A DNA stretch of 64,000 bases from Thiomicrorhabdus sp. ZW0627. Lineage in GTDB: Bacteria; Pseudomonadota; Gammaproteobacteria; Thiomicrospirales; Thiomicrospiraceae. Positions 49,935 to 58,285 of this stretch are shown piece by piece (the stretch's first letter is position 1; every line of letters begins with the position of its first letter). The notes below the pieces were generated by a model, which worked only from the letters and a program-made list of their open reading frames with translations, made no database searches and had not been told where the DNA came from. The translations under genes and the position numbers were made by a program. Location of the stretch: contig NZ_JARUQR010000001.1 in the NCBI RefSeq assembly GCF_029767005.1, positions 243,028 through 307,027 on the forward strand, given 5' to 3'.

Positions 49935-51866
49935 TCACTCAGACAGTTTCTCTATTGCCGTTTGCGGTTCATATACCCATGGGAAGTTTGGAAGGCTTTC
50001 ACGAATAACCGTTCCATAGCTTTTGCTACTCAATCGTGGATCGCATAGCATTAATACTCCGGTGTCTTCAATATCCCGGATCAGCCTGCCTGCTCCTTGC
50101 TTCATTGCAATAACCGCTTCCGGCAGTTGGAAATGCACGAAACCGTTAAGCCCTTTCTCTTTTAAATAAGCTTCCCGAGCCTGTACGATTGGATCATCAG
50201 GCGGTGCGAACGGAATACGGTCGATCATGACCAGTTTCAACGCCTCACCTTTTACGTCCACCCCTTCCCAAAAACTGCTTGTGCCTAATAGTATGACACT
50301 ATCAAGGGTTTTGAACTGGTTCAGAAGAGTCAATTTGGGTAATTCTCCCTGCACCAGTAGCTTCCCATCCCAGTGTTGCTTGAGGATGGCATGTGCTTCC
50401 TGCATGGCACGGTGGCTTGTAAAAAGCATGAAAGCCCGTCCTTTACTCGCTTTCAGTAGAGGCCAGGCTGCCCTAAGGCATATTTTTATATAGTTCTGGT
50501 CTTTAGGTTCCGGTAAACCGATGGGATGATAAATAACGCCCTGTTTGACATAGTCGAAGGGACTCGGCCACTGAACGGTTTTTGCATCGGACAATCCTAG
50601 GCGGTTGGCAAAATAGTCGAATTGGTTGCGAACACTTAGTGTGGCGGAAGTGAACAGCCAAGCACCGCCGATCTGTTCCCTTTGACGACTGAAAGCGGCA
50701 GCAACGCTTAATGGTGTTAAGTTCAATTTGAAACGCGCTTGAGATGATTCGATCCAGCGTATTTTGTTTTCCGCTTGAGGGTTCGTCCACTCGCCAAGCT
50801 GGATTTCGAAGTCTTTAGAGCGCTTGTAGACAGCGGTTAATTGTTTGCCTCGCTCGGAAACGGCTTTAAGGCTATCTGAAAGGAAACCCAGTTGATTTTT
50901 AAGCGCCTTGATTGTCGTCTGAAAGATGTTTTCCTGTTCAAGCTGTTTCCAAGTCCAGCGCTTCTCCCATTTACCGAGTGAATCATTGACTTGTTTGACC
51001 TGTTCTTCCAGTTTAATCGCCAGGTCAGAAATTTCCTTACTGTCAGGCGACTCCATTTTTTGCGCATGTCGTACATCCCTTGCTAATTCTTCAAGCTGCC
51101 CTCGGCTGATGGAAAAACCCAAGAATTGCGCTGCGATATCTGGGAGTTGGTGGGCTTCATCAAAAACATAGACATCCGCGTCCGGTAACAATTCTCCAAA
51201 TCCCTGTTCACGCAAGGAAAGATCCGCGCAGAATAAATGGTGATTGACGACAAGAATTTGAGCTTCGGTCGCCAACTCCTTGACTTTAGGATAAAAACAG
51301 CCGGATTCGGATAGACACTCGGCCGCTTGGCAGAATTCAAGCCTTGCTGTAACTTTACGCCAGATAGGATCATTTTCTGAAACGCTGGCTAATTCAGCGC
51401 GATCGCCAAGTTTGGTTTTTTCAGACCAATCCCTTATCAACGAGAGTTTTTTCCAGTCTTCCTTTGAATGATGTTCCGTTGTTTCGGTGATTTCAAGACG
51501 CTGAGGGCACAAATAGTTGTCGCGCCCTTTTAGGAGCCTCGCCTTACCTTTGGATTGACATGCTTTTAAAAGGATCGGTAAGTCTTTTTGAATTAGCTGT
51601 TCCTGCAGAGTTTTGGTGGCCGTTGAAATTATGACTTTCTTTCCGGATAACAACGCTGGTACCAGGTAGGCAAATGTCTTACCTGTCCCTGTTCCTGCCT
51701 CCGCCAATAAAGTAGATTGATCCTCGATCAAATCCGCTACTTCATGTGCCATGTCTAGCTGGGATTGCCTTGGTGTATAACCGTCAACAAGTTCCGAAAG
51801 CGTGCCCTCTTCTCCCATGACTTGTTCTATAGTCAATACCTGTTTTGATTTTGCTTTTTCACCCAT
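49935..51866 (-). CDS. yoaA: DinG/YoaA-type ATP-dependent DNA helicase with Fe-S cluster
   Basis: About 643 residues of the XPD/DinG helicase family. Walker A is AEAGTGTGKTFAYLVP, Walker B DEAH (VYVFDEAHQLPD), and QGAGRLIR is motif VI. The four iron-sulfur cysteines appear as NYLCPQRLE, FCQAAECL and SGCFYP. E. coli YoaA works with the polymerase chi subunit in damage tolerance. Adjacent tsaB matches the E. coli order. The start could be a TTG at 51884. Confidence 0.92.
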   Translation of the reverse strand: MGEKAKSKQVLTIEQVMGEEGTLSELVDGYTPRQSQLDMAHEVADLIEDQSTLLAEAGTGTGKTFAYLVPALLSGKKVIISTATKTLQEQLIQKDLPILLKACQSKGKARLLKGRDNYLCPQRLEITETTEHHSKEDWKKLSLIRDWSEKTKLGDRAELASVSENDPIWRKVTARLEFCQAAECLSESGCFYPKVKELATEAQILVVNHHLFCADLSLREQGFGELLPDADVYVFDEAHQLPDIAAQFLGFSISRGQLEELARDVRHAQKMESPDSKEISDLAIKLEEQVKQVNDSLGKWEKRWTWKQLEQENIFQTTIKALKNQLGFLSDSLKAVSERGKQLTAVYKRSKDFEIQLGEWTNPQAENKIRWIESSQARFKLNLTPLSVAAAFSRQREQIGGAWLFTSATLSVRNQFDYFANRLGLSDAKTVQWPSPFDYVKQGVIYHPIGLPEPKDQNYIKICLRAAWPLLKASKGRAFMLFTSHRAMQEAHAILKQHWDGKLLVQGELPKLTLLNQFKTLDSVILLGTSSFWEGVDVKGEALKLVMIDRIPFAPPDDPIVQAREAYLKEKGLNGFVHFQLPEAVIAMKQGAGRLIRDIEDTGVLMLCDPRLSSKSYGTVIRESLPNFPWVYEPQTAIEKLSE

Positions 51867-52193
51867 TACGACGATGCGGCTCAAACTTATAGTAATAAAG
51901 GGAGATTATTATACTGAAACAATCCGTTGAAATTGGATTTCTCTACCAAGGCTACGTTCCCAGTTTTATCGTAAAGCCTGATGACCAGCCTTTGTGACGG
52001 GATAAAATGATGTAAAATTCACCCTATAAAGTGGGTGCTACCATTAATTTGTTTCGAATTGCCGTTTTTTTGGTTGTTTTGAATGGATGGTACTAGACAA
52101 AATGTCTATAAGGCGTTAAAATCCGCAGCTTCAAATTTGAGCTAAAACCGAAATCGGTTTTGAATATTCGACCATAATTATGGAACTACAAAA
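51867..52193. other. 327-bp region between yoaA and the L36 gene
   Basis: No credible coding frame. It holds a TATAAT on the minus strand about 40 bases upstream of yoaA; on the plus strand it holds an inverted repeat TAGACA-AAA-TGTCTA (52094-52108) and a hairpin AAAACCG-AAAT-CGGTTTT (52144-52161), both upstream of the L36 gene. The repeat could be an operator. I see no recognisable Zur box. Confidence 0.5.
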
Positions 52194-52319
52194 ATGAAAA
52201 TTTTATCATCATTGAAATCAGCAAAAACGCGTCATAAAGACTGCCAGGTTGTTAAGCGTCGCGGTAAAGTGTACGTAATCAATAAGACTAACCCTAAGTT
52301 CAAAGCTCGTCAGCGTTAA
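52194..52319 (+). CDS. rpmJ: 50S ribosomal protein L36, zinc-free (YkgO-like) type
   Basis: 41 residues, very basic: starts [17 protein letters not shown] and ends NPKFKARQR. The zinc-binding form of L36 has three cysteines and a histidine. Here only the DCQVVKR cysteine is left; the later positions read VIN and PKF. This corresponds to the C-minus paralogue, YkgO in E. coli, which replaces the zinc form when zinc is scarce. It stands alone, with its own terminator, not in the spc ribosomal operon. Confidence 0.93.
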   Translation: MKILSSLKSAKTRHKDCQVVKRRGKVYVINKTNPKFKARQR

Positions 52320-52340
52320 GCACGACTTTAACAGGGTATG

Positions 52341-52371
52341 AAAAAAGGCGCACTGATCATGCGCCTTTTTT
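52341..52371. terminator. bidirectional terminator between L36 gene and cheV
   Basis: AAAAAGGCGCA and TGCGCCTTTTT pair around a seven-base loop with T-runs on both strands. It serves the L36 gene and the convergent cheV. Confidence 0.9.
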
Positions 52372-52429
52372 ATTGTCTGAAATTTATCGGTAATGATCGC
52401 AATTAATATCAGTACCGGAAAACAACCTA

Positions 52430-53410
52430 TCAGTTCTTGAAATACTTCTCGTCTACTTTAGAAATGGTTTCGAGAATCAAATCGGTATCCACTTTTCCTA
52501 TAAAATAATCAGCCCCCATTTCCAACACTTCTCTCTGGTTGTTATCGCTTGTCATTGATGTATGGACGATAATCGGTAATTGGCGAGTTTTAGGATTTAA
52601 TTTTAGTTCCTTGATAACGGTGTGTCCCGAAGCGACCGGCATTTCCAAGTCTGTAAAAACCATCGCAATCTCATCCAAAGAGTGAAGGCTTTGGATGTAA
52701 TCAAGCAATAACCTGCCATTATCAAAACTTTTATATTTCAATTTGAGGTTGTCAAAGACCATGCCCATATATTTTTGAATCGCCTGGCTGTCTTCAGCAA
52801 AAAGAATTGTTTTTTCGACAAGTTGAGAGCTAAAGTTGAATTCATTATTGTTGTTTTTAACGTCTTCAGCGGATGCGAAAATTTTCTCGGCCATGGAAGG
52901 CATTGCTTCAATAAGAAGTTTTTCAATATCTAAAATAAAGCAAAGGGTTTCACTGTTTTCTAGATAGGTATGGTTAACAACCTGGTTGGTGTTTACATCA
53001 ACTTTATAGTTACCTGCCGGCTTAATGTCGGTCCATTCCTTTTCTTCGACTCCATGAATGTGGGAGACACGCAGACCAACAAAGTTATGACTGAAATCTG
53101 CAACTATAATAATAGACTTATCCCGGTCTTCTTCTGTCATGTCGAATCCCATCCATTTAGGAAGGTCGATGACCGGCAGGTAAACACCACGTAATTCGAT
53201 CATCCCTTCTACCAGAGGATTGGCATCCGGGATGGGGGAAATTTCATAAGCACGCGCTTCCAAGACCTCACGAACTTTGAAAACATTCAAGCCGTAATAC
53301 GGTGGTTGAACTCCATCACGTGGAAATTGAACTTGAAAAATCATCAGGCTCAATTGATTGTTCTTGCTTAGTTGGGCTGTCTTTTCAACTTGTTCTAATG
53401 TCGTGCTCAT
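52430..53410 (-). CDS. cheV: chemotaxis coupling protein CheV
   Basis: 326 residues: an N-terminal CheW domain (residues 15-170, with LRGVYLPVIDLPKWMG) and a C-terminal response regulator receiver domain (residues 200-325). Receiver residues are present: acidic pair in FAEDSQ, phosphorylated Asp in VFTDLEMP, Thr/Ser in HTSMTS and Lys in FIGKVD. CheV couples chemoreceptors to CheA. It lies apart from other chemotaxis genes and is the only motility-related gene clearly present in the window. Confidence 0.95.
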   Translation of the reverse strand: MSTTLEQVEKTAQLSKNNQLSLMIFQVQFPRDGVQPPYYGLNVFKVREVLEARAYEISPIPDANPLVEGMIELRGVYLPVIDLPKWMGFDMTEEDRDKSIIIVADFSHNFVGLRVSHIHGVEEKEWTDIKPAGNYKVDVNTNQVVNHTYLENSETLCFILDIEKLLIEAMPSMAEKIFASAEDVKNNNNEFNFSSQLVEKTILFAEDSQAIQKYMGMVFDNLKLKYKSFDNGRLLLDYIQSLHSLDEIAMVFTDLEMPVASGHTVIKELKLNPKTRQLPIIVHTSMTSDNNQREVLEMGADYFIGKVDTDLILETISKVDEKYFKN

Positions 53411-53553
53411 CGTCTGACCTTGGTAATAAATTCGTTAGGCTTATAATGCAATGGTGGTAATTATACCTATAAAAATAAGGTTTAAATAAAATATTAACCC
53501 GATTTATACGGAATCGCAGAGTGAATAAGTCCAGTGCTGGCCCCGCGCTTTAA

Positions 53554-53569
53554 TGAACAGGCCTGTTCA
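53554..53569. repeat. 16-bp intergenic palindrome with CAGGCCTG core
   Basis: TGAACAGGCCTGTTCA is a perfect palindrome that ends four bases before the rnhB stop codon, at the end of the frr-to-rnhB gene run. The inner 14 bases equal the palindromes at 14631 and 37449. Confidence 0.8.
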
Positions 53570-53572
53570 GTC

Positions 53573-54199
53573 TTATAAAAGGTCTAATATTCTTTTAATC
53601 GGTTTAAAAGACTTTCTGTAACCGGGGATGATGCCTAAACGTTCAATGGCGGCAAGGTGGCTGGATGTCGGATAGCCCTTATGTTGAGCAAAGCCGTATT
53701 CCGGATAGAGCTTGTCCAACTCAAGCATCTGTTCGTCACGATGTACCTTGGCGAGGATAGAGGCGGCACTGATTTCGGCGACTTTGTCGTCCCCTTTTAC
53801 AATTGCTTCACATGGATATGGAATGTGAGGGCAACGGTTGCCGTCGACTAGAACAAGGCTGACGTCTCCGGCTTGTTTTACAACCTCTTCAACGGCTCTT
53901 CGCATTGCCAGCATTGTGGCATGAAGGATATTCAGCTCGTCGATTTCATCGGGAGAAGCGCTGCAGATGGCATAGGCTATTGCCTGCTCTTTGATTTCAA
54001 CGGCTAATAGATCCCTCTTTGATTCGGATAGTTTTTTTGAATCCATTAAGCCGAGTTCGCAACCGTCGGGTAGAATCACTGCCGCAGCTACAACATCCCC
54101 AATCAGCGGTCCCCTGCCAACTTCGTCAACACCAACCTTATAGCCACTAGAAAACTCATCCTCAAGACCTAAGCCTGCGAATAGATTGGTTTGCTCCAT
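53573..54199 (-). CDS. rnhB: ribonuclease HII
   Basis: 208 residues. It cleaves RNA in RNA:DNA hybrids, including single ribonucleotides. Catalytic residues appear in GVDEVGRG (Asp-Glu), LMDSKKLSE, and VLVDGNRCP, with [15 protein letters not shown] following. ATG at 54199 sits at the lpxB stop codon. An ATG at 54220 would add seven residues. It is the last gene of the lpx group. Confidence 0.95.
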   Translation of the reverse strand: MEQTNLFAGLGLEDEFSSGYKVGVDEVGRGPLIGDVVAAAVILPDGCELGLMDSKKLSESKRDLLAVEIKEQAIAYAICSASPDEIDELNILHATMLAMRRAVEEVVKQAGDVSLVLVDGNRCPHIPYPCEAIVKGDDKVAEISAASILAKVHRDEQMLELDKLYPEYGFAQHKGYPTSSHLAAIERLGIIPGYRKSFKPIKRILDLL

Positions 54200-54201
54200 A
54201 T

Positions 54202-55395
54202 TCAAGGTAGGTCGGCCCATTTTTTGATCGCATCAACCGCAATTTCAGATGCATTCTGTTTAAGCTGGAGATGCTGTTTTTCGAAAGCCCTGATCTGCTT
54301 TTCTCGTAATGATTCGTCCATAACCAAACGTCCAAGATGCAGCGCTAATTTTTCAGGCGTTGCATCATCTTGTATCAGTTCTGTAACGATCGACTCGCCA
54401 GCCAGAACGTTTGGCAGGCCGACCCATTTTGTTGTAGCAAGGCGCCTCATAATCCAATGAGTAATCGGGTGTAACTTAATGGCTAATACCATTGGGCGCT
54501 TCATAAGCGCACTTTCCAGTGTGGCTGTACCAGAAGTGACAATAACTTGATCACATGCAGCTAAAACAAGATTGGCACTTTGGTCAAATAAGTGGATATT
54601 CAAATTCGCGCCATAGGTATCTACTGACTGCTGAATTCTTTCCTTTGCCTTTTCATGAACACAAGGGACGATGAACAGCATGTGAGGATAGATCTCAGAA
54701 ATTTTTCTGGCGGCTTGAATGTATACATCTGCCATGCGATCGATTTCAGACATTCTGGAACCAGGAAGTAATGCTGTCACTTGAGAGTCGACTGGTAGGT
54801 TCAGGGCTTTTCTAGCCGCATACTTATCCGGCTTTAACGGGTAACGGTGTGCTAATGGATGGCCAACAAATTGAACAGGGATTTGATAACGGTCGTAATA
54901 ATCGGGTTCGAACGGAAACAGAACAAGTACACCATCAACACTGCGTTTTATTTTTTCTAAGCGTTTTTCTCGCCATGCCCAGACGGACGGACCGACATAA
55001 TGTACGGCCGTCACATCTTGTTGCTTAAGAGAGGCTTCAATTTTGAAGTTGAAATCCGGAGCGTCAATCCCAATAAAGACGTCTGGTTTAAGCTCGGATA
55101 ATCTTTTAATCAATTCTTTACGAATCTTCAGAAGTTCAAATAGATGTTTTAAGACTTCGAAAAAACCCATTACAGAGAGCTTTTCCATCGGATACCAACT
55201 CTCAAAGCCCTGTGCTATCATTTTGGGCCCGCCGATACCTACAAAACGGGCATTGGGATAACGGTGTTTGAAACTAGCAATCAAGTCCGCTCCTAGCGTA
55301 TCACCAGAAGCTTCACCTGCCACCATTGCAATGACAGGTGCATGCTCCAAAGAAACTTGTTCCAAATTCGGTTGAATGTTATCTGACAATGCCAC
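54202..55395 (-). CDS. lpxB: lipid-A-disaccharide synthase
   Basis: 397-residue GT-B fold glycosyltransferase joining UDP-diacylglucosamine and lipid X. Motifs are [59 protein letters not shown] and [17 protein letters not shown]. Its start overlaps the end of lpxA by 17 bases, showing coupling. It follows the common lpxD-fabZ-lpxA-lpxB order. Confidence 0.97.
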   Translation of the reverse strand: MALSDNIQPNLEQVSLEHAPVIAMVAGEASGDTLGADLIASFKHRYPNARFVGIGGPKMIAQGFESWYPMEKLSVMGFFEVLKHLFELLKIRKELIKRLSELKPDVFIGIDAPDFNFKIEASLKQQDVTAVHYVGPSVWAWREKRLEKIKRSVDGVLVLFPFEPDYYDRYQIPVQFVGHPLAHRYPLKPDKYAARKALNLPVDSQVTALLPGSRMSEIDRMADVYIQAARKISEIYPHMLFIVPCVHEKAKERIQQSVDTYGANLNIHLFDQSANLVLAACDQVIVTSGTATLESALMKRPMVLAIKLHPITHWIMRRLATTKWVGLPNVLAGESIVTELIQDDATPEKLALHLGRLVMDESLREKQIRAFEKQHLQLKQNASEIAVDAIKKWADLP

Positions 55396-56149
55396 GGTTG
55401 GATGATTTCAAGAAGTTAATCAGAGAGTCCAATGTACCTGCCGAATCATTGATTGATTCAAGCTCCTCTATCGCGAACGAAAGTTTATTCCCTGTGCGGT
55501 ACAATGAGCGATAAGCTTTTTTAATCAGGTTGATCTGGTCCGAACTAAAATTTCGTCTTTTTAGCCCTTCTATGTTGATGCCGCGTGGTTTGGCAAGGTT
55601 ACCCGAAACAATAACAAAATTGGGAATGTCTTGGTTAATCACACTTCCCATTCCACAAAAACTGTGTTCGCCGATTTGGCAGAATTGATGTACTAAAGTG
55701 TAACCACCCAAAATAGACCAGTCATTAACAGTGACGTGCCCAGCCAGCGCGGTTGCATTGGCGAAGATACAGTGACTTCCAATCACACAGTCGTGAGCGA
55801 TGTGTACACCTGCCATAATCCAGTTGTCATTGCCAATGGTTGTTTCGCCACGATCTTGGGTCGTGCCACGATTCACTGTGACGTTTTCACGGAAGGTATT
55901 GTCGTCACCGATCTTTAGTGTGGTTGCTTCACCAGCATATTTTTTGTCTTGCGGAGCCGCTCCGATATTTCCGAAAGGGTAAAAATGATTATTTTTACCG
56001 ATTACCGTCGGGCCTTCGATTACGACATGGGATTCTAAGATGCAGCCGGAACCAATCGTAACGTCTCCCTTTATTACGCAATAAGGTCCTATCTGAACGT
56101 CATCGGCAATGTTAGCCAATGGGTCAATAATCGCAGTTGTATGAATCAA
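55379..56149 (-). CDS. lpxA: UDP-N-acetylglucosamine acyltransferase
   Basis: 256-residue left-handed beta-helix made of hexapeptide repeats, transferring a hydroxyacyl chain to UDP-GlcNAc as the first lipid A step. Typical signatures are IHTTAIIDP, NTFRENVTVNRGT, the catalytic His in HIAHDCVIGSHCIFAN, and a C-terminal helical domain. It lies three bases after fabZ and overlaps lpxB. Confidence 0.97.
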   Translation of the reverse strand: MIHTTAIIDPLANIADDVQIGPYCVIKGDVTIGSGCILESHVVIEGPTVIGKNNHFYPFGNIGAAPQDKKYAGEATTLKIGDDNTFRENVTVNRGTTQDRGETTIGNDNWIMAGVHIAHDCVIGSHCIFANATALAGHVTVNDWSILGGYTLVHQFCQIGEHSFCGMGSVINQDIPNFVIVSGNLAKPRGINIEGLKRRNFSSDQINLIKKAYRSLYRTGNKLSFAIEELESINDSAGTLDSLINFLKSSNRGIVR

Positions 56150-56152
56150 AGC

Positions 56153-56590
56153 TTAAACCTTTCTTTCAGCACACAATAAATCCGCTGAAGCAATGACCTT
56201 GCCCTCAACTTTTGTAACACATTCGAATTTCCAAATACCGCGTTTATTTCCAAGTGTTTTTACTTCGAAATCCAGACGGTCACCTGGTACGGCAGGCTGC
56301 CTGAAACGGCAATTATCAACGGCAGCGAGATAATACATAGAGGTCCCATCCGGTTTTACCCCTTGGCTTCTGAAAGCCAGAATGCCGGTACACTGGGCCA
56401 TTGCTTCGATGATCATAACGCCTGGCATGATAGGGTTGTTAGGAAAGTGACCAGTAAACTGTGGCTCATTGAAAGTAACGTTTTTATAGGCCTTCAACGA
56501 TTCACCCGGTACAAAATCAGTGACCCTGTCGACCAATAGGAACGGGTAACGATGCGGTAAATATTCAAAAATCTCTTTAACTTCCATCAT
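56153..56590 (-). CDS. fabZ: 3-hydroxyacyl-ACP dehydratase FabZ
   Basis: 145-residue hot-dog-fold dehydratase of fatty acid synthesis. The catalytic histidine is in [13 protein letters not shown] and the glutamate in [16 protein letters not shown]. It starts with two consecutive ATG codons. Its place between lpxD and lpxA balances fatty acid and lipid A synthesis. Confidence 0.97.
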   Translation of the reverse strand: MMEVKEIFEYLPHRYPFLLVDRVTDFVPGESLKAYKNVTFNEPQFTGHFPNNPIMPGVMIIEAMAQCTGILAFRSQGVKPDGTSMYYLAAVDNCRFRQPAVPGDRLDFEVKTLGNKRGIWKFECVTKVEGKVIASADLLCAERKV

Positions 56591-56632
56591 GTTCTATTAT
56601 TTCCAAAGTTATCAATACAAAATTATCAAACG

Positions 56633-57676
56633 TTAATTCTTCTGCTCATCTTTAAGCAATTGTAATTCTTTTTCAAGCGATTTAATTTTTTGAGCCATTT
56701 TATCCAGCTGGCGTGAACGCACACTGTTTTTTTGCCAATCAGCTGCCGGGACGGCTGGAAATCCAGCATAAGCGCCCGGTTCGTTAAGACTGTGTGTCAC
56801 ACCTGCTTTTGCCATAATATGTGTGCCATCAGTAATGGAGATATGACCCGCAAAACCGGCTTGACCTGCAATGGTACAGTATTGTCCGATGATAGTACTG
56901 CCCGCTAATCCAGCCTGTCCTGCAATAGCACTGCCTTTTCCGATCTGTACATTATGTCCGATCTGTACAAGGTTATCGATGATGCAGTTATCACCGATGA
57001 CAGTGTCCTCGATTGCGCCACGGTCAATCGTAGTATTGTTACCGATTGATACACGATCGCCAATAATTACGCGGCCTATTTGAGGGATCTTTATCCATTC
57101 TCCATTGTGATTCGCCCAACCGAATCCGTCACCGCCAATGATGGCTCCTGCTTCAATGGTCGTATCACACCCGATTTGGCATTCATCCATGATGACGACA
57201 TTAGGTGCAATCCTACAGCCTTTGCCAATACGTACACCTTTACCTATGTACGCGCCAGCCATAATAACTGTGGAATCACCAATTATTACTTCCCCTTCTA
57301 TAACCACATTAGCCTGAATACTGACGTCATCACCTATGGTTGCAGTTGAATCAACGGATGCAGAGGCATGGATGTTTGGTGCATATTGAGGTTGAGGATT
57401 TAATAATTGCGCGACTTTTGCATAAACATAGTATGGATTGTCGACAATCAAACAAGTATGTTTACACTTCTCAGCATAAGTTCGTTGAACGATTACGACA
57501 GAAGCACGAGTTGTTTCAAGTTCGTTTATACGTTTTTTGTCTGATAGAAAGCTAATATTACCTTCACATGCATTTGCAAGACTTGAGACTTGACAAATTT
57601 CAATCTCAGAATCACCTTGAACTTCAACTGCAATATCAGCGTCATTCAAGTAACGAATAATTGCCTGTAGTTGCAT
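56633..57676 (-). CDS. lpxD: UDP-3-O-acylglucosamine N-acyltransferase
   Basis: 347 residues: an N-terminal uridine-binding domain (1-100, with ISFLSDKKRINELETTRASVVIV), a left-handed beta-helix of hexapeptide repeats, and a C-terminal helix. The catalytic histidine lies in IDNLVQIGHNVQIG. It adds the N-linked acyl chain in lipid A synthesis. Between skp and fabZ as usual. Confidence 0.97.
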   Translation of the reverse strand: MQLQAIIRYLNDADIAVEVQGDSEIEICQVSSLANACEGNISFLSDKKRINELETTRASVVIVQRTYAEKCKHTCLIVDNPYYVYAKVAQLLNPQPQYAPNIHASASVDSTATIGDDVSIQANVVIEGEVIIGDSTVIMAGAYIGKGVRIGKGCRIAPNVVIMDECQIGCDTTIEAGAIIGGDGFGWANHNGEWIKIPQIGRVIIGDRVSIGNNTTIDRGAIEDTVIGDNCIIDNLVQIGHNVQIGKGSAIAGQAGLAGSTIIGQYCTIAGQAGFAGHISITDGTHIMAKAGVTHSLNEPGAYAGFPAVPAADWQKNSVRSRQLDKMAQKIKSLEKELQLLKDEQKN

Positions 57677-57696
57677 CTCCCACCTACTTATAGCGT

Positions 57697-58233
57697 TTAC
57701 TTATTAAAATCAGCTCGTTGTTTCTTGCTGACATCTTGCAAATGTTTCAATACATCCTGTGTTACATCTAAACGGTTATTGGTGTATGCGATTCCTTCAT
57801 AAAGAATCAAATCAAACCCCTGCTGTTTGCCAATTGTTTTAATCGCATCGTTTACAAGCGTTTGCAGTTTAGCAAGCTCTTCATTACGTCTTAGATTGAG
57901 CAATTCCTGTATGTCGTTTCGGCGACGCTGAATTTCACGTGTCATCATTCCAATTTCACGCTCTTTCGTCACCTTCTGACTTTCACTCATAACAGATTTG
58001 TTTTTCTGATATTCACTCTGCTTTTTTTCCAATTTACTTGCGAGCGTTTTTAATTCAGTCTGTTGGGGAGAAAACTCTTTTTCAAGATTAGCACTGGCCT
58101 CCTTAGCCTGAGGTGCTTGTTCAAGCAATAGTGCGACATTTACCACGCCGAGCTTAACCGAGTTTTCGGCGTGTGCAAGCAAAGATGCCGTCATCAAAAA
58201 GGTTGCTAGAAAGAGTTTTGAAATTTTTAACAT
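57697..58233 (-). CDS. skp: periplasmic chaperone Skp (OmpH family)
   Basis: 178 residues: signal peptide ending SLLAHA-EN, then the Skp core with VKLGVVNVALLLEQAPQAKEA and a long charged coiled coil (about residues 45-120) forming the tentacles of the trimer. It carries unfolded outer membrane proteins to the BAM complex. ATG at 58233 is chosen over one at 58242. It lies between bamA and lpxD. Confidence 0.94.
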   Translation of the reverse strand: MLKISKLFLATFLMTASLLAHAENSVKLGVVNVALLLEQAPQAKEASANLEKEFSPQQTELKTLASKLEKKQSEYQKNKSVMSESQKVTKEREIGMMTREIQRRRNDIQELLNLRRNEELAKLQTLVNDAIKTIGKQQGFDLILYEGIAYTNNRLDVTQDVLKHLQDVSKKQRADFNK

Positions 58234-58285
58234 GTATCCCATCCTGGTTATTATCTGTTCCTTTTTAGCGTAGTTTTAAGCTTAT

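Noticed and set aside
52094..52108. Zur operator upstream of the L36 gene
   Set aside because: The inverted repeat TAGACA-AAA-TGTCTA does not fit the known Zur consensus, so no regulator is named.
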